From Sphingomonas sp. LC-1 (GTDB lineage: Bacteria > Pseudomonadota > Alphaproteobacteria > Sphingomonadales > Sphingomonadaceae): 64,000 nucleotides of DNA. How positions within the stretch are numbered: position 1 is the first letter of the stretch; each line of letters starts with the position of its first letter. Positions 53,622-64,000 of this stretch are shown here, in pieces. Location of the stretch: NCBI RefSeq assembly GCF_025371035.1, contig NZ_JANZXB010000009.1, forward strand, positions 1 through 64,000, given 5' to 3'. Below the pieces are notes generated by a model that was given only the letters and a program-made list of their open reading frames with translations, made no database searches and was not told the DNA's origin. Made by a program: the position numbers and the translations under genes.

Positions 53622-54242
53622 ATGATCCACGATTGGCACTTCTACGAACCCGTCAACGGCCATGGACTGGCGCATGATCCCTTGAACGCGATCGTCTCCC
53701 CCCGACCCATTGGCTGGATCGGCAGCCGGTCGGTCGCGGGCGTCAACAATCTGGCACCTTACAGCTTTTTCAACGTCTTCAACTACCGTCCGCCGCTGAT
53801 CGGCTTTTCATCGCAGGGGTGGAAGGATTCGGTCGCCAATATCGCCGAGACCAAGGTCTTCACCTGGAACCTCGCCACCATGGCCTTGGCGGAGTCGATG
53901 AACGCCAGCGCCGCCGCCGTGGGCGCGGAGATCGACGAATTCGCCCTGGCCGGCGTGACGGCGGAGGACGGTCGCCTGATCGCCGCCCCGCGCGTCGCCG
54001 ACAGCCCGGTGTCGTTCGAGTGCCGCCTGACCCAGTTGATCCGGCTGGAGACGAAGGAAGGGCGCGAACTCGATCAGTGGCTCGTCATCGGCGAGGCGGT
54101 GGGCATCCATATCGCCGCCGAGATGATCGAAAATGGCATCTACCAGACGGCCCGTGCCCGCCCCATCCTGCGCGGTGGCGGGCCGGTGGATTATTTCGAG
54201 GTGACCGAAGCCGCGCGGTTCGAGATGCGACGGCCGGATTAG
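53622..54242 (+). CDS. Flavin reductase-like (FMN-binding split-barrel) protein
   Basis: A 206-residue protein of the flavin reductase-like family. The N-terminal motif NAIVSPRPIGWIGSRSVAGVNN, then LAPYSFFNVFNYRPPLIGFS, is the FMN-binding section, and NLATMALAESMNASAA follows. Its partner oxygenase is not seen. It is transcribed away from the cytochrome-molybdoenzyme-cfa operon. Confidence 0.85.
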   Translation: MIHDWHFYEPVNGHGLAHDPLNAIVSPRPIGWIGSRSVAGVNNLAPYSFFNVFNYRPPLIGFSSQGWKDSVANIAETKVFTWNLATMALAESMNASAAAVGAEIDEFALAGVTAEDGRLIAAPRVADSPVSFECRLTQLIRLETKEGRELDQWLVIGEAVGIHIAAEMIENGIYQTARARPILRGGGPVDYFEVTEAARFEMRRPD

Positions 54243-54510
54243 AGCGGGGCCTCGCGGTCCGGCCGCTTTTTTCCATTAAAAGTTAATTTAGATTATCGCG
54301 TCAGAAGGCCCGCCGAACCGGGAGGCGTTCGATGATCCGATAGCATGAGGGCAATGATCACGGCTGCGGCGATTGCCCAGGCGTGACGATGCAGGACGGC
54401 CGGGGGTGGGCCGACCCTGCCGCGACCAGATTTCCATAGTCCATATCGCCCGGGTGGGGATCCGATGGGGCGATAAGGCAGACAATCCGATTTTGTCGAA
54501 AGGCACCCCG
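54243..54510. other. Non-coding gap of 268 bases
   Basis: It holds an AT-rich stretch (about 54273-54295, TTAAAAGTTAATTTAGATTA) that might serve as a promoter. I see no gene, clear RNA or repeat. Confidence 0.3.
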
Positions 54511-54957
54511 ATGCTGTTCGAATGGCACGACATGCGCGCCGCGTTGACGCGCGTCATGACCGAACACCGCGCTTTGTGTAACGCGCCCGTACCCGATGTC
54601 ACCGCAATCAGCCGAAGCCGCTGGCTGATCTCCAACGCCAGCCGGCAGCGCGCCGCCTGGTCCATGAAAACGGCGAGTCCGCTTGCCGAACGGCTGGCGC
54701 ATACGCCTGGCGGGGCCGCCTGGCTCGCCTTACAGGCTGACATGCCCGCCTATCGCCAGCGCATATCCGGTTTCGTGTCGCGTTGGCCGACCGAGGCGAT
54801 CGTCAAGGACTGGTCCAGCTATCGCCATGACAGCGCCGCGCTGCGCTTCGAGATCACCCAGTGGCTGCGCCTCGAGGAAATCGCGATCCGGGCGCTGGTG
54901 GCGGCGCTGGAAGCGGAGGCTGCGTCACCGTCCGAGCGCATCGCCGGTCAGGCATAA
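54511..54957 (+). CDS. Unknown protein of 148 residues
   Basis: A soluble, mostly helical protein (opening MLFEWHDMRAALTRVMTEHR, ending near RLEEIAIRALVAALEAEAAS). No signal, membrane segment or known family is seen. It is convergent with and overlaps the TauE gene by 10 bases. No strong ribosome binding site is seen before the ATG. Confidence 0.55.
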   Translation: MLFEWHDMRAALTRVMTEHRALCNAPVPDVTAISRSRWLISNASRQRAAWSMKTASPLAERLAHTPGGAAWLALQADMPAYRQRISGFVSRWPTEAIVKDWSSYRHDSAALRFEITQWLRLEEIAIRALVAALEAEAASPSERIAGQA

Positions 54958-55706
54958 CCCCGCCAGAAGAACACCGCCGTCGTCACCGTCGTCAGCAGCA
55001 GCGTCCACCCCCGGATCAGCCCGGCGGGCAGTCTGCGCCCGATCAGGGCACCGCTCCACCCGCCCAGCACGCCGCCTGCCAGCATCGGCAGGCATTGGGC
55101 CCAGGCGACCATGCCGGTGGCGATGAAGACCAGGGTCGCCGCCGCATTGGCGGTCGCCAGCATCAGCGTCCGGGGCGCGGCCAGTTGGGCCGGGTTGCGT
55201 CCCGACAGCAGCCCCCAGGCGGCGGTCAGCATCATGCCGATGCCGCCGCCGAAATAGCCGCCATAGACGCCCAGCACCGCCTGCGCCGCCATCAGTGCAC
55301 GCGGGCCCGGTCGGGCGATCCGCGCCAGCCAGTCCGAGGCGTGGCGTCCTCCCGCGATCGCGATCGTCGCGGTCAGCAGCAACCAGGGCACGATCAGGTC
55401 GAAGGCGCGGGGCGGCGTCAGGAACAGCAGCACGCTGCCCAACAGCGCGAACATGAAGGTGATCGTCGCCATCCGCCGCATCGACACCCCCATCACCGGC
55501 TCCAGCCCATGGCGATAGGCCCAGACGCTGGCCATCGCCGCGGGTTGCAGCGCGACGTTCGAGGTGGCGTTGGCGATGGTGGAGGGCAGGCCGAGCGCGA
55601 TCAGGGTCGGCATGGTCGAAAAACTGCCCCCGCCCGCCAGCGCGTTCATCGCACCACCGACAAAGCCCCCGGCGGCGGCGAGGGCGAGGAAGGTCCAGTC
55701 GATCAT
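54948..55706 (-). CDS. TauE/SafE-family anion exporter
   Basis: A 252-residue membrane protein with seven to eight helices and the two family repeats (GGFVGGAMNALAGGGSFSTMP near residue 15, and YGGYFGGGIGMMLTAAWGLL near residue 155). TauE/SafE proteins export sulfite, sulfoacetate or similar organic acids. The substrate is unknown. Confidence 0.9.
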   Translation of the reverse strand: MIDWTFLALAAAGGFVGGAMNALAGGGSFSTMPTLIALGLPSTIANATSNVALQPAAMASVWAYRHGLEPVMGVSMRRMATITFMFALLGSVLLFLTPPRAFDLIVPWLLLTATIAIAGGRHASDWLARIARPGPRALMAAQAVLGVYGGYFGGGIGMMLTAAWGLLSGRNPAQLAAPRTLMLATANAAATLVFIATGMVAWAQCLPMLAGGVLGGWSGALIGRRLPAGLIRGWTLLLTTVTTAVFFWRGYA

Positions 55707-55775
55707 CGGGGCGGGTAACGCATGGTGCGGGGCTTCCGTGCCTCAGCCGAAGCCGGGGGGCAAGCACTTGGGCAT

Positions 55776-55951
55776 TCCTCCCCTGCAAGGGGAGGGGGGC
55801 CATGCGACGCATGGCGGAGGGGAGTGGCAGGTCAAACCCGCCCCGCGGGTTTGAGGATTGCCGGGGGCAATCCAGCCTGCCACTCCCTCTCGATAGCGCG
55901 ACACCCCTCCGTCAGGCCTGACGGCCTGACACCTCCCCTTGCAGGGGAGGA
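55776..55951. repeat. Dispersed intergenic element R2, copy 1
   Basis: TTCCTCCCCTGCAAGGGGAG at the left end pairs with CCTCCCCTTGCAGGGGAGGA at the right. The middle has AAACCCGCCCCGCGGGTTT and ATTGCCGGGGGCAATCC. A 60-base part is the reverse complement of 60490-60550 with two mismatches. It lies between the tauE start and the rlmN stop. Confidence 0.9.
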
Positions 55952-55956
55952 TCAGG

Positions 55957-57177
55957 TCACCCCAGCGCCGCGAACTTCTCTTCCGCCTCGCGGTCGAGCT
56001 GCGCACGGCTCTTCTTCTCGGCGGCGGTCTTGAGCTGGCCGCAGGCCGCATCGATGTCGCGCCCGCGCGGGGTGCGGACGGGTGCGGAGATCCCGCCCTC
56101 GAACACGATGTCCGAAAAGCGGCGAATCCGCTCCGGGGTCGAACATTCGTAATCCGCGCCGGGCCAGGGGTTGAACGGGATCAGGTTCACCTTGGCGGGC
56201 AGCTTGTACTGGCGCAGCAGCCGGACCAGCTCGTGGGCATCGGCGTCCGAGTCGTTCTTGTCCTTCAGCATCACATATTCGAAGGTGATGCGCCGGGCAT
56301 TGTTGGCGCCGGGATAGTCGGCACAGGCCTGAAGCAGTTCCTCGATGCCGTATTTCTTGTTGAGCGGCACGATCTCGTCGCGCACGTCCTTGGTCACCGC
56401 ATGGAGTGAGACGGCGAGGTTCACGCCGATCTCTTCGCCCGCGCGCGCCATCATCGGCACCACGCCGCTGGTCGAGAGGGTGATGCGCCGCTTGGACAGC
56501 GCCAGCCCGTCGCCGTCCATCACCAGCTTCAACGCATCGCGCACCGCATCGAAATTATAGAGCGGCTCACCCATGCCCATCATGACGATGTTGGTCAGCA
56601 TCCGCCCCTCGGGCTGGCTGGGCCATTCGCCGAGCGAGTCGCGCGCCAGCATCACCTGCCCGACGATCTCGCCGGCGGTCAGGTTGCGGACCAGCCGCAT
56701 CGTGCCGGTGTGGCAGAAGCGGCAGTTGAGCGTGCAGCCGACCTGGCTCGACACGCGCAAGGTTCCCCGATCGGCGTCGGGGATGAACACCATCTCGTAA
56801 TCCTGCCCGTCGGGCGAGCGGAGCAGCCATTTGCGCGTGCCATCGTTCGACACCTGCGCCTCGACCACATCGGGGCGGCCGATGACGAAGCGGTCCTCCA
56901 GCCAGGGATGCTGCGCCTTGGAGATGTCCGTCATGTCGGCGAAGCGAGTCGCGCCGCGATTGTAGAGCCAGTGCCAGATCTGCTTCGAGCGCAGCTTGGC
57001 CTGCTTCAACTCCATGCCCGCCGACAGCAACGCCTCGCGAAGCTGGTCCTTGGTCAGGCCGATCAGGTCGACCCGGCCATCGGGGCGCGGTTGCACGCCG
57101 CGCGGCACGGGCACGGGATCGATGTGCCCGGGGATGGGCATGGGGGCGGCCGAAACTGTCTGCATGGGCTCGCCCAT
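55957..57177 (-). CDS. rlmN: 23S rRNA (adenine-2503) methyltransferase, radical SAM
   Basis: A 406-residue radical SAM methyltransferase that makes 2-methyladenosine in 23S rRNA and in some tRNAs. The cluster motif is [13 protein letters not shown] (Cys-x3-Cys-x2-Cys, about residue 150), with [24 protein letters not shown]-like [10 protein letters not shown], and the catalytic Cys in DIDAACGQL (about residue 380). Length is usual. The start [12 protein letters not shown] may be a few codons long. Confidence 0.96.
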   Translation of the reverse strand: MGEPMQTVSAAPMPIPGHIDPVPVPRGVQPRPDGRVDLIGLTKDQLREALLSAGMELKQAKLRSKQIWHWLYNRGATRFADMTDISKAQHPWLEDRFVIGRPDVVEAQVSNDGTRKWLLRSPDGQDYEMVFIPDADRGTLRVSSQVGCTLNCRFCHTGTMRLVRNLTAGEIVGQVMLARDSLGEWPSQPEGRMLTNIVMMGMGEPLYNFDAVRDALKLVMDGDGLALSKRRITLSTSGVVPMMARAGEEIGVNLAVSLHAVTKDVRDEIVPLNKKYGIEELLQACADYPGANNARRITFEYVMLKDKNDSDADAHELVRLLRQYKLPAKVNLIPFNPWPGADYECSTPERIRRFSDIVFEGGISAPVRTPRGRDIDAACGQLKTAAEKKSRAQLDREAEEKFAALG

Positions 57178-57268
57178 AGCGCAAAATCGCGCCTAATACC
57201 ACTGGCTCGACGCGGATCGCTTCACGCTCCCCCGGAGGGGAGCAATGGAAGTCAATCGGCATTCCCCG

Positions 57269-57742
57269 TCACACAGGCCCCGTCACACAGGCCAGCGTCG
57301 CGGCGTCGATCGCGGCGGCCGCGCCCGCCAGCGCATAGGTATCGGCGAAGGGACGGCGGCGGGTGTCGACCGCCGACACGCTCATGCTGCGGCCCGATCG
57401 CATCGCCATGACCAGCGCATGGTCGGTCGCGGCATCGGGCGCCCAGACGTCCTGGGCTGTGCCGACCAGTGGAAAGCGCCGCTCGCCGATGACCAGCGTC
57501 ACCGCCGCCGCCCGGTCGCGGGGGATGGTCAGATGCAGGTGGAAGGACTCGCGCAGTCGCCTGGCGGGCCAGGTCCCGACGCTGGCGAAACCGCCGGTCC
57601 GCCCGTTCGCCAGCACCGGCTTGGCGATGGCGTAGCAGCGATCGGGGTCGCGGAACGCGCCCCAGCCCTTGTAGATGCCGATCGTCTCGCGCGCGAACGT
57701 CGGACCGGCGGTCAGCGCCAGGATCAGGAAAAGGCGCTTCAT
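57269..57742 (-). CDS. Exported protein of 157 residues, unknown
   Basis: The product has a signal peptide (MKRLFLILALTAGPTFA) and a mature part with strands (ESFHLHLTIPRDRAAAVTLV, LVGTAQDVWAPDAATDHALV). The pattern ETIGIYKGWGAFRDPDRCYA is reminiscent of invasion-associated locus B (IalB) proteins, though this is weak. It overlaps the phosphatase gene stop (ATGA) and is co-transcribed with it. Confidence 0.6.
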   Translation of the reverse strand: MKRLFLILALTAGPTFARETIGIYKGWGAFRDPDRCYAIAKPVLANGRTGGFASVGTWPARRLRESFHLHLTIPRDRAAAVTLVIGERRFPLVGTAQDVWAPDAATDHALVMAMRSGRSMSVSAVDTRRRPFADTYALAGAAAAIDAATLACVTGPV

Positions 57743-58398
57743 GGCGAGGGGCGGTGGATCAGCGTCTCGCGGCCGCCCGCGATCATCACGATCGACCCTT
57801 GCGGCAGTCGCTCGGCCACCGGTACGCCGCAATGCGCATCGTCGGGCAGGTCCAGCATCAGCCCGCGCAGCACCCGACTCGACAGGCCGTGCATTAGGAT
57901 CAACCGGTCGCCGTCATCATCCTGCGTATCGGCCAGCCATGCCGACAGGCGCGCCGCCATGGCGGGATAGCTCTCGCCATCGGGCGCGCCCACCGCCATG
58001 CCGTGCGGATGAACTATGGGTCCATGCACCGCCGCCAGATCGGCAGAAATCTGTCCGCCCCAACTGCCGAAGCCGAGTTCGATCAGGCGCGGATCATGGT
58101 GGGTCGCGTGCCAGTCGAGCGCGATATGCTCCGCGATCACCGCCAGCGTCTGAAGCGCGCGGCCGGTGGGCGAGGACCATAGGGTGACCGCGGGCGTCGA
58201 GCCCAATCGCGCTTGCAGAACCTGGCCGATCGCCTCGGCCTGGGCGAAACCCCGGCGGGTGAGGGGGGTGTGCAGGTCGATCCGGTCGCCCTGGATCTTG
58301 CCGATCCGATTGAACACCGTCTCGCCATGCCGGGCGATGAAATCGCGGCCCCGGCGCGCTTGGCGCGGGCGTGAGGGCTGAGGATCGGGCGTCGCCAT
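57739..58398 (-). CDS. Histidine phosphatase-family protein
   Basis: A 219-residue member of the phosphoglycerate-mutase-like phosphatases. The catalytic His is in DFIARHGETVFNRIGK (about residue 25), and the second in LILMHGLSSRVLRGLM (about residue 165). The substrate is unknown; PGM, fructose-2,6-bisphosphate and cobalamin-phosphate enzymes share the fold. The start at 58398 follows the family; an ATG 12 codons upstream is possible. Confidence 0.88.
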   Translation of the reverse strand: MATPDPQPSRPRQARRGRDFIARHGETVFNRIGKIQGDRIDLHTPLTRRGFAQAEAIGQVLQARLGSTPAVTLWSSPTGRALQTLAVIAEHIALDWHATHHDPRLIELGFGSWGGQISADLAAVHGPIVHPHGMAVGAPDGESYPAMAARLSAWLADTQDDDGDRLILMHGLSSRVLRGLMLDLPDDAHCGVPVAERLPQGSIVMIAGGRETLIHRPSP

Positions 58399-58539
58399 GG
58401 CGTCATCCCTGTCGCGGCTGTTGCGCCGATGCAACGCTTTTTCCTGTTTAGCTGAGGTTCATGCAACGTCGGCGGTTTCGCGCCATTTAAGCCCCCGACC
58501 GCCAATGTAACGGCGGCCGGTACAGTAATGGAGTAAGTT

Positions 58540-59148
58540 ATGCGTAAGCTCATGCTCGCCGCTCTGGCGACGTCCGCGCTGGCAGCAGCGGCGGCCCCCG
58601 CCGCCGCCCAGACCGCGCAGCCTTTCACGGGTTTCCGCGTCGAAGGGCTGATCGGTTATGACAGCCTCAACGATCGTCATGGGCAGGACGGCAGTTCGAG
58701 CGACGGCGTGCTTTATGGCGCAGGCATCGGCTATGACATTCCCGCGGGCCCCGTCATCCTGGGCGCGGAAGGCGAGATTACCGGCTCCAGCTCCGACACG
58801 CGCAGCAACGGCATCCGCGTGCCCGGCGACGAATTCCGCCTGGGCGCGGGCCGCGATCTCTATGCCGGTGCGCGCGTCGGCTATGTCATCTCGCCGGTCG
58901 CGATGGGCTATCTGAAGGCGGGCTACACCAACGCCAAGTTCGATGCGCGCTACACCACGGCGGGCGTCACCACCGCCAACGAACAGGAAGTCGGCGGCTA
59001 TCGCCTGGGTGCGGGGCTCGAATATGCGATCAGCCCCAACACCTTCGTAAAGGGCGAATATCGCTATTCGCACTATGACGAAATGGATGGTGTCGGCATC
59101 AACCCGAACCGCCATCAGCTGCTTGCCGGATTGGGCCTGCGCTTCTGA
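58540..59148 (+). CDS. Outer membrane beta-barrel protein (OmpA-like porin family)
   Basis: A 202-residue protein with a clear signal peptide (MRKLMLAALATSALAAAAAP, cut at AAAQ). The rest is an eight-strand barrel with alternating strands (FRVEGLIGYDSLNDR, LYAGARVGYVI, GAGLEYAISPNTFVKGEYRY) and a terminal Phe (LLAGLGLRF) for barrel assembly. GGAGTAAG precedes the ATG. The function is structural or adhesive. It is divergent from the phosphatase gene. Confidence 0.9.
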   Translation: MRKLMLAALATSALAAAAAPAAAQTAQPFTGFRVEGLIGYDSLNDRHGQDGSSSDGVLYGAGIGYDIPAGPVILGAEGEITGSSSDTRSNGIRVPGDEFRLGAGRDLYAGARVGYVISPVAMGYLKAGYTNAKFDARYTTAGVTTANEQEVGGYRLGAGLEYAISPNTFVKGEYRYSHYDEMDGVGINPNRHQLLAGLGLRF

Positions 59149-59299
59149 GCCGGGATTCTTTTCCACATTAACGGTGGTTTTACTACCAGTGGTGGAGGGG
59201 TCGAAGCCTTGCTTCGGCCCCTTCTTGGCGGGTAGGAACCAAGGCCATTTATCACACTCGGACTCCGGCCATGCGGTCGTTCCGGCGGGGGATCAGGAA

Positions 59300-60415
59300 A
59301 TGAAGGCGACGATCGAACGCGCAACGCTGCTCAAGGGTTTGAGCCATGTCCAGTCGGTGGTGGAGCGGCGGAACACGATTCCGATCCTCTCCAACGTCCT
59401 GCTCGAGGCGACGGCCGAGGGCCAGCTTCGCATGATGGCGACCGACCTGGACCTTCAGATCAACGACAGCGTCGCCGCCGCGGTCGACCAGCCGGGTTCG
59501 ACCACCGTGTCGGCCCACACCCTGTTCGACATTGCGCGCAAGCTGCCCGAGGGTGCGCAGGTGCAGCTGACCGCCGCCGAGGGGCGCATGACCATCGTGG
59601 CGGGCCGGGCGCGCTTCTCGCTGGGCACCCTGCCGCGCGACGATTTCCCGGTCATCGCCGAGGGCGAACTGCCGACCCAGTTCGAGCTGTCGGTCGAACT
59701 GCTCAAGCAGATCATCGACAAGACCCGCTTCGCCATCTCGACCGAAGAGACTCGCTATTACCTCAACGGCATCTTCCTGCATGTCGCCGAGGACAATGGC
59801 GCACCGGTGCTGAAGGCCGCCGCCACCGACGGCCACCGCCTCGCCCGCGTCACCATCGAGCGTCCCAATGGCGCCGAGGGCATGCCCGACGTGATCGTGC
59901 CGCGTAAGTGCGTCGGCGAGTTGCGCAAGCTGCTCGACGAGGTGGACGGCTCGGTTGGCGTGTCGCTGTCGGGTACCAAGATCCGCTTCGATCTGGGCCA
60001 GGCGATCCTGACCTCCAAGCTGATCGACGGCACCTTCCCCGATTACAGCCGCGTCATCCCGACCGCGAACGACAAGATCCTGAAGCTGGACCCCAAGGCG
60101 TTCATGCAGGGCGTCGACCGCGTCTCGACCATCGCGACGGAGAAGACCCGCGCGGTGAAGATGGCGCTGGACCGCGACCGGATCACCCTGTCGGTGACCA
60201 GCCCCGAAAACGGCACCGCATCGGAAGAGGTGCCGGGCGAATATACCTCGCTCGGTTTCGAGATCGGGTTCAACAGCCGCTATCTGCTCGACATTCTGGG
60301 ACAGATCGACAGCGACCTGGTCGAAGTCCACCTGGCCGACGCCGCCGCGCCGACCCTGATCCGCGAAAATGACAAGGCGCCTGCGCTCTACGTGCTGATG
60401 CCGATGCGGGTGTAA
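59300..60415 (+). CDS. dnaN: DNA polymerase III beta sliding clamp
   Basis: A 371-residue protein that forms the ring-shaped dimer holding the replicative polymerase on DNA. It has the three beta-clamp domains, with the opening MKATIERATLLKGLSHVQSV, the ATDGHRLARV motif (about residue 175) and the ending YVLMPMRV. It is followed by recF and gyrB, a common order. An in-frame extension before 59300 lacks family match. Confidence 0.97.
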   Translation: MKATIERATLLKGLSHVQSVVERRNTIPILSNVLLEATAEGQLRMMATDLDLQINDSVAAAVDQPGSTTVSAHTLFDIARKLPEGAQVQLTAAEGRMTIVAGRARFSLGTLPRDDFPVIAEGELPTQFELSVELLKQIIDKTRFAISTEETRYYLNGIFLHVAEDNGAPVLKAAATDGHRLARVTIERPNGAEGMPDVIVPRKCVGELRKLLDEVDGSVGVSLSGTKIRFDLGQAILTSKLIDGTFPDYSRVIPTANDKILKLDPKAFMQGVDRVSTIATEKTRAVKMALDRDRITLSVTSPENGTASEEVPGEYTSLGFEIGFNSRYLLDILGQIDSDLVEVHLADAAAPTLIRENDKAPALYVLMPMRV

Positions 60416-60425
60416 GCCGACCCTA

Positions 60426-60600
60426 TTCCTCCCCTGTAAGGGGAGGTGGCAGGCCGCAGGCCTGACGGAGGGGTGTCCCGCTATCGAGAGCGAGTGGCAG
60501 GCCGGATTGCCCCCGGCAATCTTCAAACCCGCGGGGCGGGTTTGACCTGCCACTCCCCTCCACCAGCTTCGCTGGTCCCCCTCCCCTTTCAGGGGAGGAT
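60426..60600. repeat. Dispersed intergenic element R2, copy 2 (inverted)
   Basis: TTCCTCCCCTGTAAGGGGAG at one end, CCTCCCCTTTCAGGGGAGGA at the other, with GGATTGCCCCCGGCAATC and AAACCCGCGGGGCGGGTTTG inside. It is nearly the reverse complement of 55776-55951. It fills the dnaN-recF gap of 219 bases. Confidence 0.9.
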
Positions 60601-60634
60601 GTAATGAAAGCCGATACCTTCTAAGGCGGACGCA

Positions 60635-61678
60635 ATGCTCACCCGCCTCGTCCTCACCGATTTCCGCAATCACGCCGACCTCGTGCTGAACCCCAGCGCG
60701 GGGTTCGTCGTGCTGACCGGTGAGAATGGCGCGGGGAAAACCAATGTGCTGGAGGCGGTGTCGCTGCTCGCGCCTGGTCGCGGCCTGCGCCGCGCCGCGT
60801 TATCGGCGATGGCGCGACAGGGAGGCAAGGGCGGGTTCGGCGTCGCGGCGACACTCGATGGCGATGTCGAGATCGCAACCGGCGCGCTGGCCTCCGCGCC
60901 CGAACGGCGGGTCGTCAGGGTACAGGGGGCGGCCACGAGCGCCAATGCGCTCGCCGACTGGCTGTCGGTGCTGTGGCTGACCCCGGCGATGGACCGGTTG
61001 TTCGTCGAGCCCGCGTCGGAGCGGCGGCGATTCCTCGACCGGCTGGTGCTCGCGCTGGCCCCGGCGCATGGGATGCACGCGACCCGTTACGACGCGGCGA
61101 TGCGCGAGCGCAACCGACTGCTGGCGAGTAACGGCCCTGTCGATCCCGACTGGCTGACCGCGCTGGAGGCGCGAATGGTCGAGCATGGCGCGGCGGTGGA
61201 TGCCGCGCGGGTGGCGGCGGTCGCGGCGCTCGACCAGCGGCTGGAGGAGGTGCCCGACAGCGTCTTCGCGCGCGCCTCGTTGGCGCTGGAGGGTGAGGCG
61301 GTGGACCCGCCCGCCTTTGCCCATGCCCTCGCCATGGGGCGCAGGCGCGATGCGGCGGCGGGACGGACTTTGGTGGGGCCGCACCGTGCCGACCTGATCG
61401 TCACCCATGTTGCCAAGGAGCAGGCGGCGGCGCTCTGTTCGACGGGCGAGCAGAAGGCGTTGCTGCTCGGCATCGTGCTGGCCCATGCGGACCTCGTGAC
61501 CGATCGGCGCGGCACCGCACCGGTGCTGCTTCTGGACGAAGTCGCCGCGCACCTCGACCCCTCTCGCCGCGCCGCGCTGTTCGAGCGGCTGGCGGGGCGT
61601 GGGCAGGTGTGGATGACCGGCACCGAAACGGCGCTGTTCACCGACGTGCCGGGGGAGGCGACGCGGGTCGCGTTCTAA
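60635..61678 (+). CDS. recF: DNA repair and recombination protein RecF
   Basis: A 347-residue SMC-like ATPase that loads RecA at gapped DNA. Walker A is [13 protein letters not shown] (about residue 29), the signature is [12 protein letters not shown] (about residue 268) and Walker B is [17 protein letters not shown] (about residue 293). The length is usual. It is not directly coupled to dnaN because element R2 lies between. Confidence 0.95.
   Translation: MLTRLVLTDFRNHADLVLNPSAGFVVLTGENGAGKTNVLEAVSLLAPGRGLRRAALSAMARQGGKGGFGVAATLDGDVEIATGALASAPERRVVRVQGAATSANALADWLSVLWLTPAMDRLFVEPASERRRFLDRLVLALAPAHGMHATRYDAAMRERNRLLASNGPVDPDWLTALEARMVEHGAAVDAARVAAVAALDQRLEEVPDSVFARASLALEGEAVDPPAFAHALAMGRRRDAAAGRTLVGPHRADLIVTHVAKEQAAALCSTGEQKALLLGIVLAHADLVTDRRGTAPVLLLDEVAAHLDPSRRAALFERLAGRGQVWMTGTETALFTDVPGEATRVAF

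Positions 61679-64000
<2,322 letters not shown>

Noticed and set aside
59160-59299. Origin of replication before dnaN
   Set aside because: No cluster of DnaA boxes or AT-rich unwinding region is seen in the 150-base gap, and dnaA is absent.

Overview
The window looks like chromosomal DNA of a sphingomonad (Alphaproteobacteria, most likely Sphingomonas or a close relative). This rests on uniformly high GC, short inverted-repeat elements scattered between genes, a carotenoid set (crtB, crtY, crtI) of the kind that makes sphingomonads yellow, a giant NAD-dependent glutamate dehydrogenase, a CsbD-type stress protein with a possible EcfG-like promoter, and a dnaN-recF-gyrB block without dnaA. The genus is an inference from gene content. 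About 64 protein genes and one tRNA gene are supported; I see no rRNA, CRISPR array or complete mobile element.

Layout. Bases 1-730 are a small wreck of mobile DNA beside tRNA-Thr(CGU): an integrase gene cut off by what looks like the end of an IS66-type insertion sequence that runs off the left edge. From 0.85 to 17.2 kb lie mostly housekeeping genes: a PAS protein, NAD-glutamate dehydrogenase, aminopeptidase P, a GH43 glycosidase, oligopeptidase B, a DedA protein, a thioesterase, an O6-alkylguanine DNA methyltransferase, OsmC and PEP carboxylase. From 17.5 to 26 kb come an NTF2-like and a DUF1826 protein, an EF-hand lipoprotein, an HNH nuclease, then a plus-strand run of gluQ, HIG1 protein, cobalamin adenosyltransferase, egtB and egtD, and two tandem Tat-exported ferritin-like proteins. 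thiC follows with its TPP riboswitch.

Bases 28.1-29.6 kb are an accessory patch of different composition: a HARE-HTH-like protein, a 45-residue unknown protein behind a structured leader, and a YefM-YoeB toxin-antitoxin pair with a visible promoter/operator. From 30 to 46 kb come uracil-DNA glycosylase, two lipoproteins, MipA, a sterol-desaturase-type membrane protein, an acetyltransferase, RecQ, CsbD, a LOG-family protein coupled to phytoene synthase, an S9 peptidase, an Atm1-type ABC exporter and an SdpI/SdpR pair. The rest of the carotenoid core (crtY-crtI) is at 46.1-48.8 kb.

From 50.9 to 53.6 kb a cytochrome b561, a sulfite-oxidase-fold molybdoenzyme and cyclopropane fatty acid synthase form a tight operon. 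After TauE, RlmN, a phosphatase and an outer-membrane barrel, the window ends with the replication genes dnaN, recF and gyrB (cut by the right edge).

Themes that recur are oxidative and envelope stress protection (ergothioneine, carotenoids, OsmC, ferritin-like proteins, CFA, CsbD) and DNA repair or replication (ogt, ung, recQ, recF, dnaN, gyrB). I did not find a clear-cut new defence or biosynthetic system. The observations most worth checking are the SD-hiding hairpin at the insertion-sequence end, the mini chorismate-mutase-like secreted protein, the accessory patch at 28-29 kb, the cytochrome-molybdoenzyme-CFA operon, the SdpI/SdpR pair without a toxin, and the families of terminal-inverted-repeat intergenic elements.
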